Positions 35,701 through 45,342 of a stretch of 64,000 nucleotides of DNA are shown here, one piece after another. The stretch's first letter is position 1, and the number at the start of each line of letters is the position of its first letter. The DNA comes from Candidatus Woesearchaeota archaeon (GTDB lineage Archaea; Nanobdellota; Nanobdellia; Woesearchaeales; GCA-2686295), in the NCBI GenBank assembly GCA_013202845.1, contig JABMPT010000001.1, positions 116,244 to 180,243 of the forward strand, written 5' to 3'. The notes beneath the pieces are model-generated. The model had not been told where the DNA came from, did not search any database, and saw nothing but the letters and a program-made list of their open reading frames with translations. The position numbers and the translations under genes were made by a program.

Positions 35701-38226
35701 ATGAGAAAATACTGGTTTTTCCTATTACTAATAGTTTTTCTTTTAGCTTCTTGTGTCAGGGTTCCTCCGTTTCCAGAGGCGCCTGTTGGGCAGGCAAATG
35801 AGTATATCACTGAAGGAGTAGTTATGAGTCCGAGTTCCATAACAAGTGATTATCTTGGCTCGATTAGTTTCTCAGTTCAGTTGGATAGTGATGTGTGGGC
35901 TGTTTATAGATCTATATACATAAATGTTCAAGACTCTGGCGCTTCTGTAAGTAATGATTTTCCGCAGCAAACTAATGATTGGACAGTGATTGCTAGTGGC
36001 TTTGATAATGTTGCAGGTACAATCTCTCAAGAACAATTGAGGATTGCAGCTAATGATTTAACGCTGGGTACTTATAGGGTTATAGTGATGGCTTACAAAC
36101 TCGTCGGTAACTATTGGGATGCGAACACAGTCTACTATTTTCAGGCATTACTTGAAGTTACTGGATTAGCTTCTGAATGTGAAGATGGTTATTCTGTATG
36201 TGATGATGAGGATGTAGTTTACAGGATTTATTGTGATAGTGGTTCATTAGCATCAGAACAATGTGGTTGGTTCTGTTATGATGGTATATGTATAGATGCT
36301 CCTGGTGGAGCTCCTACTTGTGATGATGATGATGACTGTCAATCAGGTTATGAATGTTCTGATGGTATATGTGTTCCTGAGGAAGTTGAGACTGTTCTTA
36401 TCACTGATGAACAAAATCCCTCTAACATGGTTTTTACTAGTGGAGACACTGCTTGTCAGTCTGTTGATAAAGATTGCACCTTGCTTGAGGTTAGTTGTCA
36501 CAATCTGGCTGGTGGAGATCCTACTTGGCAAGTAAGTAGTGTTAATCATTGTTCAGACACTTCCTTTAGCACTTTGTGTGTTTACAGAGCTGTTTGTGTA
36601 GGAGGTTCTGTACCTGAGTATTGCGATGATGGTCTTGACAATGATGGTGATGGAGACATTGATTATAGTGACTCTGAATGCACCTGTCCTGCTGACAGTA
36701 ATCAATATATTGATTCTTGTTATGAATGCACTGTGAGTATGACCACAGCTAATGCAGATGAATCTATAGATTTTACTTTGACTAGAGTAGGAGGTACTGA
36801 TTTGCCACAGCCAGATAATCCTCCTAACGCTGCTTTCTATAAGAATAGTGATCCGCCTTCAACAGCTTCTACTCATTTCACTAGTGGTCCTTGGACTACT
36901 TCTGCCAGTTATTCAGCCATTGGTACATACACTGCTGACTTTAAGGATAATGGTGCTTATGATGTTCTTGCTACCTGTCCAACCATAACTGTAGGTTCGA
37001 CTGAAGATTGCACAACTGAAGGAGATGAAGATGGTGATGGAGCTGCTGATTGTGCAGACCCTGACTGTGCTGGTCAACCTGGACCTTCGGAGTCCCAGTG
37101 TTGTCAGGTTATAGGTGATTGTTCTGACTATTGGATAATTGGATATGAATGTTATTTTGGGATTGAACCTTACACCTGCGATGTCGATGTAAATAAGTGC
37201 AGATATTATAGTGACCTAGATGAAAATAAAGTATGTGGACTTTCAGAATGTACTGAGAATGGTTGGGATAACTCTGCTTGTTCTGATGAAGTTTGCGATG
37301 ATGGTAGTGATAATAATGGTGATGGAGCTGCTGATTGTGCAGATTCTGAATGTTATGGTGAATTAGGACCTAATGGTGTTCCTTGCTGTCAAGATGTTCA
37401 AACGGATTGTCCTAATCCTTTTGTTAATGGAGATACTTGTTCTTCTCATGTTGAGGGTTGTGATGCTCATGAATGCTTGTATGTGGATGATGATTCTAGT
37501 AAAGAGTGTGATGCTTCTGTTTGTGAAGTTGATGGTTGGAATAATCAACCCTGTTGTCAACCAATAGATTGTAGTAATAGATGTGGAGGTGATGATGATT
37601 GTGGTGGAACATGTGATAACTATTGTTTAGAACAACCTTATTTAGGTCTTGGTGTGACGCAGTGCTCACCTTATGATGATGTGACCTGTGTTCAATGCAC
37701 AAGTGATGGTCATTGCAGTTATGGCATATGTGATACTAGACCTGGAATGAATCAATATAGTTGTGTTGACCTAGAATGTATAAACGATGATCAATGTGTC
37801 GATGGTGTGTGTGATACTGACACCAATACTTGCGTTGGTTGTTTATCAATTAATGATTGCTCTAATCTACAAATATGCACTGATAATGTGTGCGAAGATG
37901 TGGAGTGTACAAGTAATGCTCATTGCTCTGATCCTAATCCTGTTTGTGATCCTACAACTAATATTTGTGTTGAGTGTGTCTTGAATAATCAATGTCCTCC
38001 ATCTACTCCTGTTTGTACTGGAGGAAATACTTGTGTTGAGTGTGAGTCTGATGCTGATTGTAGTAGTTCAAATCCTTATTGTTCAGCTTTTGAATGTGTT
38101 GCATGCACTAGTAATGTTCAATGTGAAGGTCATGATGGGGATGACATCTGTGGATGTTATAATGGCGACCCTCCACCGTATTGTTGTTTACCTGATGTTC
38201 ACTGTATTGAATGTAGTCCTATGTAA
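35701..38226 (+). CDS. Cys-rich surface lipoprotein with Asp-rich calcium-type repeats
   Basis: An 841-residue protein with a lipobox (LLASC, Cys18), so lipid-anchored on the outer face of the membrane. A beta domain (about 30-160) is followed by Cys-rich repeats. Three units share DNDGDG or DGDGAADC followed by a Cys, like calcium-binding repeats in thrombospondin- and MopE-type proteins. The last 200 residues are short repeats of the type CxxDxDCxxxxPxCxxxxC. A TATA-like ATTTATATATTT about 30 bases before the ATG predicts a leaderless mRNA. Divergent from the other large Cys-rich protein. Likely adhesion or surface coating. Confidence 0.85.
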   Translation: MRKYWFFLLLIVFLLASCVRVPPFPEAPVGQANEYITEGVVMSPSSITSDYLGSISFSVQLDSDVWAVYRSIYINVQDSGASVSNDFPQQTNDWTVIASGFDNVAGTISQEQLRIAANDLTLGTYRVIVMAYKLVGNYWDANTVYYFQALLEVTGLASECEDGYSVCDDEDVVYRIYCDSGSLASEQCGWFCYDGICIDAPGGAPTCDDDDDCQSGYECSDGICVPEEVETVLITDEQNPSNMVFTSGDTACQSVDKDCTLLEVSCHNLAGGDPTWQVSSVNHCSDTSFSTLCVYRAVCVGGSVPEYCDDGLDNDGDGDIDYSDSECTCPADSNQYIDSCYECTVSMTTANADESIDFTLTRVGGTDLPQPDNPPNAAFYKNSDPPSTASTHFTSGPWTTSASYSAIGTYTADFKDNGAYDVLATCPTITVGSTEDCTTEGDEDGDGAADCADPDCAGQPGPSESQCCQVIGDCSDYWIIGYECYFGIEPYTCDVDVNKCRYYSDLDENKVCGLSECTENGWDNSACSDEVCDDGSDNNGDGAADCADSECYGELGPNGVPCCQDVQTDCPNPFVNGDTCSSHVEGCDAHECLYVDDDSSKECDASVCEVDGWNNQPCCQPIDCSNRCGGDDDCGGTCDNYCLEQPYLGLGVTQCSPYDDVTCVQCTSDGHCSYGICDTRPGMNQYSCVDLECINDDQCVDGVCDTDTNTCVGCLSINDCSNLQICTDNVCEDVECTSNAHCSDPNPVCDPTTNICVECVLNNQCPPSTPVCTGGNTCVECESDADCSSSNPYCSAFECVACTSNVQCEGHDGDDICGCYNGDPPPYCCLPDVHCIECSPM

Positions 38227-38374
38227 ACTGGCGAACTAAAAAGGTGCTCTCTCATCCGTGTGAAGAACAAAGCGCAGAAGGTTCTTATCTGATTGATTGT
38301 ACTTACTCTATGTTTATACTAGCTTAACTTTCTTTTCAACAAACTTTAAATAATAAGACATCAAATAATTCTCT

Positions 38375-39388
38375 ATGGTTGTTGAGAAGATATTCAAAGC
38401 GAGCTGGATTGAAAAAAGACCGATTTATTCTTTCTACTTAGGTGTTTTCTTTACTTTGGTTGCTTTTCTCACTTCTTTATTGCTTTTCAGGTCTGCTAGT
38501 GTGTCTCATATGATTGGCATTTCAACCATCTTATTCACTCTCGTATTAACTCTGCCTGGTATTGGAAGATTATTTGATATTGAGGAAAGGATTGAGGTAA
38601 AGGAGAACTGGAGTTTTTTCAAAGAGCATGAAGAGATTTTTGACTTTTTCATTTATTATTTTTTAGGTGTTTTCCTGACTTTCTTTATCATTGCTTTGTT
38701 CCTGCCAGGAATGGTTTTTTCACAGCAGACCTTGTTTGGAACAGCACCTGCTCAAGGAGAGATCATAAAAGCTACTGATTTACCGGATGAGATGCTTCCA
38801 AAACCGCCAGTTCCAGATTTGAATGTGCAAGAACAAGGTTTTAAGTTGTTAAACAGTCAGGTTTGGTCTATTTTCTTCAATAATTTCTATATTATACTAT
38901 TATGTTTCATACTTTCTATATTATATGGTAGTGGAGCTTTATTCCTTATAGTATTGAATGCTTCTATTTGGGCTTCAAGGCTTGCAGAAGTTGTAAAAAT
39001 GAAGATTCCTGGCTCTATAATCCATTCAACGCCTTACATTGCTTGCAATCTAGGTGTCATGGCTTTCCATATGATTCCAGAAGTCGGATCCTATATACTT
39101 GCTGCTATTGGCGGAGGTGTTTTGTCAAAAGCATTCACAAAAGAAGAGTTTTTATCAAAGAATTTCTTGAAAGTGTTTAAAGACTCAGTTATTCTTACTG
39201 TTTCTTCAATAATATTGGTTTTTCTAGCAGCGATTATAGAAGTTCATGGTTCTGCCAGACTATTCAGGTTAGATGCTTGCCAGCAGACAAGAGCATTGAT
39301 TATCTTGTTTGCATTCATAATCCTGGCATTCATAATTGCTTTTGAAATGTACAGAAAAAAACATCATCACAGACATCACAAAAATTAG
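38375..39388 (+). CDS. SpoIIM-family (DUF95) membrane protein
   Basis: A 337-residue protein with about six membrane helices. The opening PIYSFYLGVFFTL and the NNFYIILLCFILSILYGSGALFLIVLNASIWA segment in the middle match the stage II sporulation protein M family, which is common in archaea and in bacteria that do not sporulate. In Bacillus SpoIIM acts with a cell-wall hydrolase complex; the archaeal role is unknown, possibly membrane remodelling. The His/Lys-rich C-terminus overlaps by 4 bases the end of the convergent poly-proline protein gene. TATA-like ACTTTAAATAATAA upstream. Confidence 0.85.
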   Translation: MVVEKIFKASWIEKRPIYSFYLGVFFTLVAFLTSLLLFRSASVSHMIGISTILFTLVLTLPGIGRLFDIEERIEVKENWSFFKEHEEIFDFFIYYFLGVFLTFFIIALFLPGMVFSQQTLFGTAPAQGEIIKATDLPDEMLPKPPVPDLNVQEQGFKLLNSQVWSIFFNNFYIILLCFILSILYGSGALFLIVLNASIWASRLAEVVKMKIPGSIIHSTPYIACNLGVMAFHMIPEVGSYILAAIGGGVLSKAFTKEEFLSKNFLKVFKDSVILTVSSIILVFLAAIIEVHGSARLFRLDACQQTRALIILFAFIILAFIIAFEMYRKKHHHRHHKN

Positions 39389-39903
39389 AATAATTTATTT
39401 ATTAGTTCTGTTGAATAACCGTTTTTCATAAGCTCTAGTTTTATATCTTCATCCATGAAACCCTGCAATCTGCATCCATTCACATAATTTCTTAATGGTT
39501 CTAAATCATCGTCTTGTGGTTTTGTCTCTTCAGCTTTAGGCTCTTCAACTACAGGTTGGCTTTTGCTTTTTTGCAATAATAGAAATCCTATCACTCCTAA
39601 TAGTACAATAACTAAGAATAGTAAGGTATAAGTTCCTCTACGACTTGGTGCAGGGCATTCAACTTTTGGACATTCCTGTTTTTCTTCAGGTTCTTCTACA
39701 ACCTCTTCTTCCTCATCATCTCCCGCGTCTCCAAAGTTTGGTGGTGGTGGTGGAGGTGGTGGAGCACTGCTAACTGAGTCATTTTCATCTCCATTTGGGT
39801 CTACATCTCCAAATATTGGTGGTGGAGGCGGTGGTGGAGGCGGTTGTGCGACCACTAAGCCGATAATCAGTATGGATATTATAATAGGAATTATGAATCT
39901 CAT
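39385..39903 (-). CDS. Secreted-membrane protein with two poly-proline tracts and helical tail motif
   Basis: A protein of about 172 residues. The ATG at 39903 is preferred over 39951: TTTAAATAA lies about 27 bases upstream, and translation from 39903 starts with a clean signal sequence. Two tracts of eight or nine prolines each end in (I/N)FGD, a tandem repeat. An acidic stretch, a CPKVECP pair and one membrane helix (about 95-115) follow. The cytoplasmic tail ends in one copy of the LxxYVxGCRxQG...LMKNGYS motif also present twice in the giant surface protein. Such proline runs need the factor aIF5A for translation. The proline tract may act as a rigid stalk. Confidence 0.78.
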   Translation of the reverse strand: MRFIIPIIISILIIGLVVAQPPPPPPPPPIFGDVDPNGDENDSVSSAPPPPPPPPNFGDAGDDEEEEVVEEPEEKQECPKVECPAPSRRGTYTLLFLVIVLLGVIGFLLLQKSKSQPVVEEPKAEETKPQDDDLEPLRNYVNGCRLQGFMDEDIKLELMKNGYSTELINKLF

Positions 39904-39941
39904 CTTATTATTTCTAAGAATTAATTTATTTAAATGTTTCT

Positions 39942-40457
39942 TTATATCCATAAAGGTGGTTTCTCACCGAACTTTGTTCCAAAAGCATGAGTCCATGTAT
40001 CAACAGGTATCCATCCTTTCTCAGTTCTTACTTCTATGTATTGGTGTATATTTATGCAAAGAGTTATGTGTTTAAGTCTAATATCCTCTTCTGTAAACAT
40101 ACCGCTCTTGATAAGGAAAATCCTCATCAAATGGTTCTGCCGACAGCAGTGAAGAAAACCTTTTTTTCTCCAGATGTAATCCAATGGTTTCCACAGGAGA
40201 TATAGTTTGCTATAGGTTTTTACCTTCTCACCCTTATATTTGCTTGTAAGAAAAGCAAAAGTATTTTTCAGAAAATCATGCTTTGTTTTAGATTTCTTCT
40301 TTATCCTGTTTATCTCTTCCTGCATTGACATAGGTATTCTGTCAGGTATTGGACTTCTCCAAAAATGCAGGTTTGGAATGAATATTCTTGATAAAAAGGA
40401 TATTATGAATATATATAATGCTATTAATATAATGATTATTTTGATTATTGACAACAT
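39942..40457 (-). CDS. Membrane-anchored transglutaminase-like protein
   Basis: A 171-residue protein with an N-terminal helix (about 3-22) and a compact papain-like transglutaminase core. The candidate triad is Cys104/Cys105 (FLHCCRQ), His138 (NIHQYIEV) and Asp153 (WIPVDTW), in the order and spacing typical of the transglutaminase-like superfamily. Members act as proteases, transamidases or structural parts of envelope systems. It belongs to the surface block and lies just upstream of the poly-proline protein on the same strand. Confidence 0.72.
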   Translation of the reverse strand: MLSIIKIIIILIALYIFIISFLSRIFIPNLHFWRSPIPDRIPMSMQEEINRIKKKSKTKHDFLKNTFAFLTSKYKGEKVKTYSKLYLLWKPLDYIWRKKGFLHCCRQNHLMRIFLIKSGMFTEEDIRLKHITLCINIHQYIEVRTEKGWIPVDTWTHAFGTKFGEKPPLWI

Positions 40458-40535
40458 ATTATTGCTTTCCTATATATTCATATTAAAATATTACTATTAT
40501 AAAATTTTATAAATCGCTTATTATTCTTCCAGAAT

Positions 40536-42296
40536 ATGGCGACGAGAAGCCCCATAGTCTCAGTATTAGGACATGTAGACCACGGAAAATCATCAATATT
40601 GGATTCTATTAGAGGCAGTAATATAGTTGCAGGAGAAGCAGGTGCAATTACACAGGCAATAGGCGCTTCTATTATACCACTTGATGTTGTAAAGAAGAAA
40701 TGCGGTGAGTTGCTTGAGAGTTTGAATATGAAATTCACGATTCCAGGACTTCTTTTTATTGACACTCCAGGACACGCTGCTTTCACAACTCTTAGGAAGA
40801 GGGGCGGTAGTCTTGCAGATATTGCTATAGTCGTGGTTGATATCAAGGAAGGTTTCAAGCCGCAGACAATTGAGGCAATTGAAGTGCTTAAGAGTTACAA
40901 AACTCCATTTATCATAGCAGCCAACAAGCTTGACTTAGTTCCTGGTTATAACAAGTTCTATGATTCTCTTCTTCAGGATATAAAGGCACAGCAGCCAAAT
41001 GTACAGCAGGAGATTGATAAGAAACTATATGAGTTAGTAGGACAGCTTCACGACAGGTTTGAATTGGTGGCAGAGAGATTTGACAGAGTAAGCAGCTACA
41101 CCGAGCAAATAGCGATAATACCTTGCTCTGCAAAAGAACAGATGGGATTGCAGGAATTATTAATGGTCATAACTGGTTTAGCCCAGAAGTTTCTGGAAGA
41201 AAGCCTGAAAATAGATGTTTCTGGAACTGCAAAAGGCACGATTCTAGAAGTGAAAGAGGAAAAAGGCTTTGGAAAAACAGTTGATGTGATAATCTATGAC
41301 GGAACATTGTCTGTGAATGATACAATAGTAATCGGATCGCTTGACAAGCCAATCGTTACAAAAGTAAGAGCATTGTTGGAGCCGGATCCACTAGCTGAGA
41401 TGCGAGACAAGAAGAGCAAGTTCCGCTCTGTGAAAAGTGTTAATGCAGCGATAGGTGTGAAGATATCAGCACCTGAGTTGGAAAATGTTTTAGCCGGAAT
41501 GCCAGTACGCTCTTGTTTACCAGCAGAAGCAGAGAAAGTAAAAGAATCCTTGATGTCAGAAATAGAAGAAGTCATGATTGAAACTGATGATGATGGAATA
41601 ATAATAAAGGCAGACACAATCGGCAGTTTGGAAGCCATGATAAAGATACTAAGAGATAATAAAATACCTATAAGAAAAGCTTCTATTGGAAACATAACCA
41701 AGAAGGATTATACAGATGCAGAAACAAACTACGAAAAAGATCCTTTGCTGGCTGTGATTCTGGGTTTCAATGTTGTTGATGAAATAAATACTTCAGAAGG
41801 AAATGTCAAGATATTAACAAATGATGTCATATACAGATTAGTTCAAGATTTTGAGCAATGGCAGGAAGAAACAAAGAAATCAGAAGAAGCAAAGAAACTA
41901 GATCATTTAGTAAGGCCTTGTAAGCTTGAGGTGTTGCAGAACTGCATCTTTAGGCAGAGTAATCCATGTATAATGGGTGTTGAAGTATTGGTCGGTGTTG
42001 TGAAAACAGGGACCCCTCTGATGAGTGCAAAGAGAAGATTGTCAGAAGTTAAATCAATGCAGATAGAAGGAGACAATGTCCAAAAAGCAGAGAAAGGAAA
42101 GCAAGTCGCAATTTCAGTCCCAAACATAATGGCAGAGAGGCATGTTAATGAACATGACATATTATATTCTGACATTCCTGAAGATGATTTCAGAAAGATA
42201 AAGAAATTAACAACCTTCCTGACAAAGGATGAGATAACAGTTCTAAAAGAGATCGCAGAAATGCACAGAAAGGATAATCCTGTATGGGGAGTTTAA
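40536..42296 (+). CDS. infB: Translation initiation factor aIF5B
   Basis: A 586-residue archaeal IF5B/IF2 GTPase, which promotes initiator tRNA placement and subunit joining. The G1 motif is GHVDHGKSS (12-20), G3 is DTPGHAAF and G4 is NKLD. Domains II, III and IV follow, with the C-terminal helix and tRNA-binding domain complete. No long N-terminal extension as in eukaryotes and no intein. TATA-like AAAATTTTATAAATC lies about 30 bases before the ATG. The last four bases overlap the 3' end of the swivelling-domain gene on the other strand. Confidence 0.97.
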   Translation: MATRSPIVSVLGHVDHGKSSILDSIRGSNIVAGEAGAITQAIGASIIPLDVVKKKCGELLESLNMKFTIPGLLFIDTPGHAAFTTLRKRGGSLADIAIVVVDIKEGFKPQTIEAIEVLKSYKTPFIIAANKLDLVPGYNKFYDSLLQDIKAQQPNVQQEIDKKLYELVGQLHDRFELVAERFDRVSSYTEQIAIIPCSAKEQMGLQELLMVITGLAQKFLEESLKIDVSGTAKGTILEVKEEKGFGKTVDVIIYDGTLSVNDTIVIGSLDKPIVTKVRALLEPDPLAEMRDKKSKFRSVKSVNAAIGVKISAPELENVLAGMPVRSCLPAEAEKVKESLMSEIEEVMIETDDDGIIIKADTIGSLEAMIKILRDNKIPIRKASIGNITKKDYTDAETNYEKDPLLAVILGFNVVDEINTSEGNVKILTNDVIYRLVQDFEQWQEETKKSEEAKKLDHLVRPCKLEVLQNCIFRQSNPCIMGVEVLVGVVKTGTPLMSAKRRLSEVKSMQIEGDNVQKAEKGKQVAISVPNIMAERHVNEHDILYSDIPEDDFRKIKKLTTFLTKDEITVLKEIAEMHRKDNPVWGV

Positions 42297-43738
42297 AGTT
42301 TCTTCACTAAACCTTTCTCAGCATCAACTTCTATCATATCACCTTCTTTCAAAAACATAGTCACTGATTCTATTCCAACAACGCATGGTATTTGAAATTC
42401 TCTTGCAACAACTGCTGAATGTGAGGTTATGCCTCCTTGTGCTGTAACAATTGCAGCTGCCTTTGTCATTAGTGGAACCATGTTTGGCTGAGTGTTATGT
42501 GTTACTAATATTTGGCCTTCTTCAAATTCTTCTAATGCTTTGTTCACTTCTTCCATGGTGTTAGAAAGAACAAGTTTTACTTTTCCAACAACTTTTCCTG
42601 GACAAGCAGGAGTTCCCTTGAATTCTGTAATATTTGTATCAATCTTGAAAATTGTTTTGTTCAAGAAGTCAATTGCTTCCTGCCCTTGTAAAGTATATTG
42701 CTTCTTGTCTCTTATCAGATGAACTCTTGCAATCTTTCTATCTTCCAATACTTTATTATCTGGTAAAGCTCCTGTTTTTAAGAATTCCAGACTCTCTTTT
42801 ACTGTCATTAAATCAAAGAAGTCATGCAAAGACATATTTGCTAAATCTGCAACTCTTGTCAACATGTCAAGACTTAGTGCTTCAATTCCTGCATATCCAG
42901 GTTTTAATCTGAATCTGTACTCTCCAAACCTGTGAAATATTACTAAGTAGTCTTCAACATCCTTTGAGTTGATCTTTGACAAGATTTCTTTTTGTTTTTC
43001 TGCTAGTTTTTTTCTTTTCTTTTCAGATTCTTGTTTTTCTCTCTTTATCTTAGCAATCTTTAATTTATTTTTTTCATATCTTTCTTTTATTGTTGCATAG
43101 AGTTCTTCTTTTGAAAAGATATTTGTGTAAAACATTGAATATTTCCTGATGTGTTTCTGGAAATCTTCTTTTGTAGCTTCTTTCTCTAATAATTTCAACC
43201 AATCAGCTTGTTCTTCTCCGATTGGGTCTGGGTATGGTGAAGCAGTTATTATGCTGAAAACTTCATCAACATTTTCATAATGCTTTGCAATTTCGTCCCT
43301 AATTATTTTTTCGATGAAATACTCTGCTTCATGTCTTGTTCCGCGATACCAACTAAGAGTTTTATTTCTTAAACCTATGAATTCTTTATAGTGCTTCTTT
43401 ATTTCAACTTTTGTCATTTCTGAAAAATCTATCTTTTCAATTTTGTTCAAGTAAACATTTAACTCAGCCATAATTTTATCATAGTTTTCTAACAACCAAG
43501 GAATATTTTTTTTATCCAAGAAAAACCTACCTATCTTTCTCCCTCTACTTCTTAGTTCGTTTTCTTCAATATACCCTCCTGAACTGTGGTGTTTTGTTAC
43601 AAAACTTATGCTGTTGCTTACATCATTCCAAGGAAAATCATTATCTTCTACAAAACTATACAAAAAAATATCTTGCAAGCAAAGTGGAACTGGTTCTCCC
43701 CATTCAAAACCAAAATCCATCTTATGCATGTCTTGCAT
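42293..43738 (-). CDS. PEP-utilising-enzyme swivelling-domain protein, second copy
   Basis: A 481-residue paralogue of the protein at 3550-5052. The C-terminal swivelling domain (about 375-481) has the signature GGITSHSA with phospho-carrier His440. The helical N-terminal 350 residues include a coiled coil near 215-250 (very Lys/Glu-rich). The middle motif FSIITASPYPDP aligns with FQIISTPSEES of the first copy. No ATP-grasp or PEP-binding barrel is present. The start lies five bases after the stop of the LMW-PTP-like gene, so the two are one operon under ACTACT copy C. Phosphate donor and acceptor unknown. Confidence 0.85.
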   Translation of the reverse strand: MQDMHKMDFGFEWGEPVPLCLQDIFLYSFVEDNDFPWNDVSNSISFVTKHHSSGGYIEENELRSRGRKIGRFFLDKKNIPWLLENYDKIMAELNVYLNKIEKIDFSEMTKVEIKKHYKEFIGLRNKTLSWYRGTRHEAEYFIEKIIRDEIAKHYENVDEVFSIITASPYPDPIGEEQADWLKLLEKEATKEDFQKHIRKYSMFYTNIFSKEELYATIKERYEKNKLKIAKIKREKQESEKKRKKLAEKQKEILSKINSKDVEDYLVIFHRFGEYRFRLKPGYAGIEALSLDMLTRVADLANMSLHDFFDLMTVKESLEFLKTGALPDNKVLEDRKIARVHLIRDKKQYTLQGQEAIDFLNKTIFKIDTNITEFKGTPACPGKVVGKVKLVLSNTMEEVNKALEEFEEGQILVTHNTQPNMVPLMTKAAAIVTAQGGITSHSAVVAREFQIPCVVGIESVTMFLKEGDMIEVDAEKGLVKKL

Positions 43739-43743
43739 TTTAG

Positions 43744-44490
43744 TTACCTAACTTCTTGTACTACTGTTTCAAATATGTCTGAAACTTTTCTTCTCAAATC
43801 TATAGTCATCTCCATATAGACATCGAATGGTTTTGCAAATGTGTTTTCGATTCCTAAAGAATAGATCTCTGTTTGGTGTGCATTATCTCGATATATTCTT
43901 TCAACATCTGCTTTGTTTGAATCTCCTAATGCATAAATTTGGTTAACTTGATTACAAACTTGTGTTTGTTGCCCATCTTGTTTTATTGGAATTCCTAAGT
44001 TGAATTCCTTTGCTGCTTTTGCTCTGAATGAGTGTTCTTCATTCATTAAGTAATTCATTGATTCTTTGAATAGAGTATCTACTGTGTTTAAAATATAAAT
44101 TGCATCCACATATTGCTTTGCAGAAAAATTGTCTTGCGATTGTATTAATGAAACATAAACTGAATTTTTAACAATTGCTTCTGCTTCTTTTGCTAATTCT
44201 TTGCTAAAAACATCTCCTCTTTCTAATGAAATTTTCATGATTTTAAGTTTGAAATCTATATGTGGATCATCTTCCAGAACTGCTTTTCTTTTTGTCCCCG
44301 AAGATATTGTCAGATGAGAATCTCGTAAACCATATTTCAATATCAAATCGTTTGCAAATGCTTCTGCAAGTGGTGACCTTCCTGAATTACCTGTGCATGC
44401 AAATTCGACTATATGTTGGCTTAAGTTTTCTAAGTATTGATAAGTTATTTGTTCTCCTGTTCTAATTTTTCTCTCTAATGTCAGGTCCAT
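43744..44490 (-). CDS. Low-molecular-weight protein-tyrosine-phosphatase-like protein
   Basis: A 248-residue protein with the P-loop CTGNSGRSP near the N-terminus (Cys32 to Arg38), the CxxxxxRS signature of LMW phosphatases and of arsenate reductases of that fold. The length exceeds the usual 150 residues, the loop is preceded by about 25 extra residues, and I do not find the family's C-terminal DP general-acid pair. Activity on protein phosphotyrosine is thus uncertain. GGAGG precedes the ATG. It leads an operon with the second swivelling-domain gene, mirroring the phosphatase plus swivelling-domain row at 2850-5052. ACTACT copy C overlaps its promoter. Confidence 0.75.
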   Translation of the reverse strand: MDLTLERKIRTGEQITYQYLENLSQHIVEFACTGNSGRSPLAEAFANDLILKYGLRDSHLTISSGTKRKAVLEDDPHIDFKLKIMKISLERGDVFSKELAKEAEAIVKNSVYVSLIQSQDNFSAKQYVDAIYILNTVDTLFKESMNYLMNEEHSFRAKAAKEFNLGIPIKQDGQQTQVCNQVNQIYALGDSNKADVERIYRDNAHQTEIYSLGIENTFAKPFDVYMEMTIDLRRKVSDIFETVVQEVR

Positions 44491-44510
44491 TTTAAGTACC
44501 TCCTTCTGTT

Positions 44511-44526
44511 ACTACTCATTAGTTAT
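44511..44526. promoter_or_regulatory. ACTACT element, copy C
   Basis: ACTACTCATTAGTTAT lies just downstream of the leftward TATA box (TATTTATATAG, 44543-44532 on the minus strand) of the LMW-PTP-like gene and overlaps its expected transcription start. It lies between that operon and the divergent TrmB-like gene. Confidence 0.5.
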
Positions 44527-44598
44527 TTGAACTATATAAATATTTGTGGCGTTGTACAATACCATAAACTATATAAAGAAAGCAAATTAACTAACAAC

Positions 44599-45342
44599 AT
44601 GGACTTAGAAGAACTCAAAGAATTAGGACTTAGCGATGGGCAAATAGCAGTCTATCAAGCAGTTCTTGAATTGGGAATTTCATCATTAGGAAAAATCCAA
44701 GAGAAAACAGGAATAGAGAGAAGAAATATTTACGACATACTAAACAAGTTAATAGAAAAAGGGTTAATCACATACACTGTAGAGAAAGGCATCAAAACAT
44801 ACCAGTGCACACATCCAAATAAAATTCTAGAGGAAATAAAAAAGAAAGAACTTTCTTTGAAAAAACTAGAGAACCAAATACCAAAAATCAAAGATTTATT
44901 CAATCTTTCAAAACCAGAGATAAGAGCAGAAGTATTTAGAGGGAACGAAGCATTAAAAGCCCTAATGGATGAAATGCTGGAATACAAGGAGACTTACTGG
45001 ATTGGAGGAAATTCAGGAGTAGAAACGATTCCTCTAAAGAACTGGTTTGGGCATTGGATGAAGAGAAGAGTTGAGAAGAAAAGAATGCTCTATGACTTGG
45101 TTGATCATGGCACATTCTTGGAAGGACTAGAGCCACATGATATAAAAACACATAAAAAGAACCTCTACAAATACTGCCAACTGCCGAAGGATTTAAGATC
45201 CCCTCTTATAATGGTTGTCTTCGGCAACAAAGTAGCTCAGATTCTTTGGTCAAAGCAGTCTTTTGCTTTTGTCTTAGAATCAGAAGAGATTAGAGAAAGC
45301 TTTATGAAATACTTTCATTATTTCTGGAAAGATCCTTGGTAA
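44599..45342 (+). CDS. TrmB-like transcription regulator, second copy
   Basis: A 247-residue relative of the regulator at 14652. The winged helix (about 1-75) opens LEELKELGLSDGQIAVYQAVLELG and has RRNIYDILNKLIEKGLI in the recognition region; a coiled coil (75-105) and a C-terminal domain follow. I chose the ATG at 44599 because an ACTATATAAAG TATA box lies about 26 bases upstream; a longer frame from 44527 would run through the promoter. Divergent from the LMW-PTP/swivelling-domain operon, so a natural candidate for its regulator. Confidence 0.87.
   Translation: MDLEELKELGLSDGQIAVYQAVLELGISSLGKIQEKTGIERRNIYDILNKLIEKGLITYTVEKGIKTYQCTHPNKILEEIKKKELSLKKLENQIPKIKDLFNLSKPEIRAEVFRGNEALKALMDEMLEYKETYWIGGNSGVETIPLKNWFGHWMKRRVEKKRMLYDLVDHGTFLEGLEPHDIKTHKKNLYKYCQLPKDLRSPLIMVVFGNKVAQILWSKQSFAFVLESEEIRESFMKYFHYFWKDPW

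Noticed and set aside
38227..38374. tRNA or small RNA between the lipoprotein and SpoIIM-like genes
   Set aside because: No T-loop GGTTCRA, no acceptor pairing; only a promoter for the downstream gene is seen.
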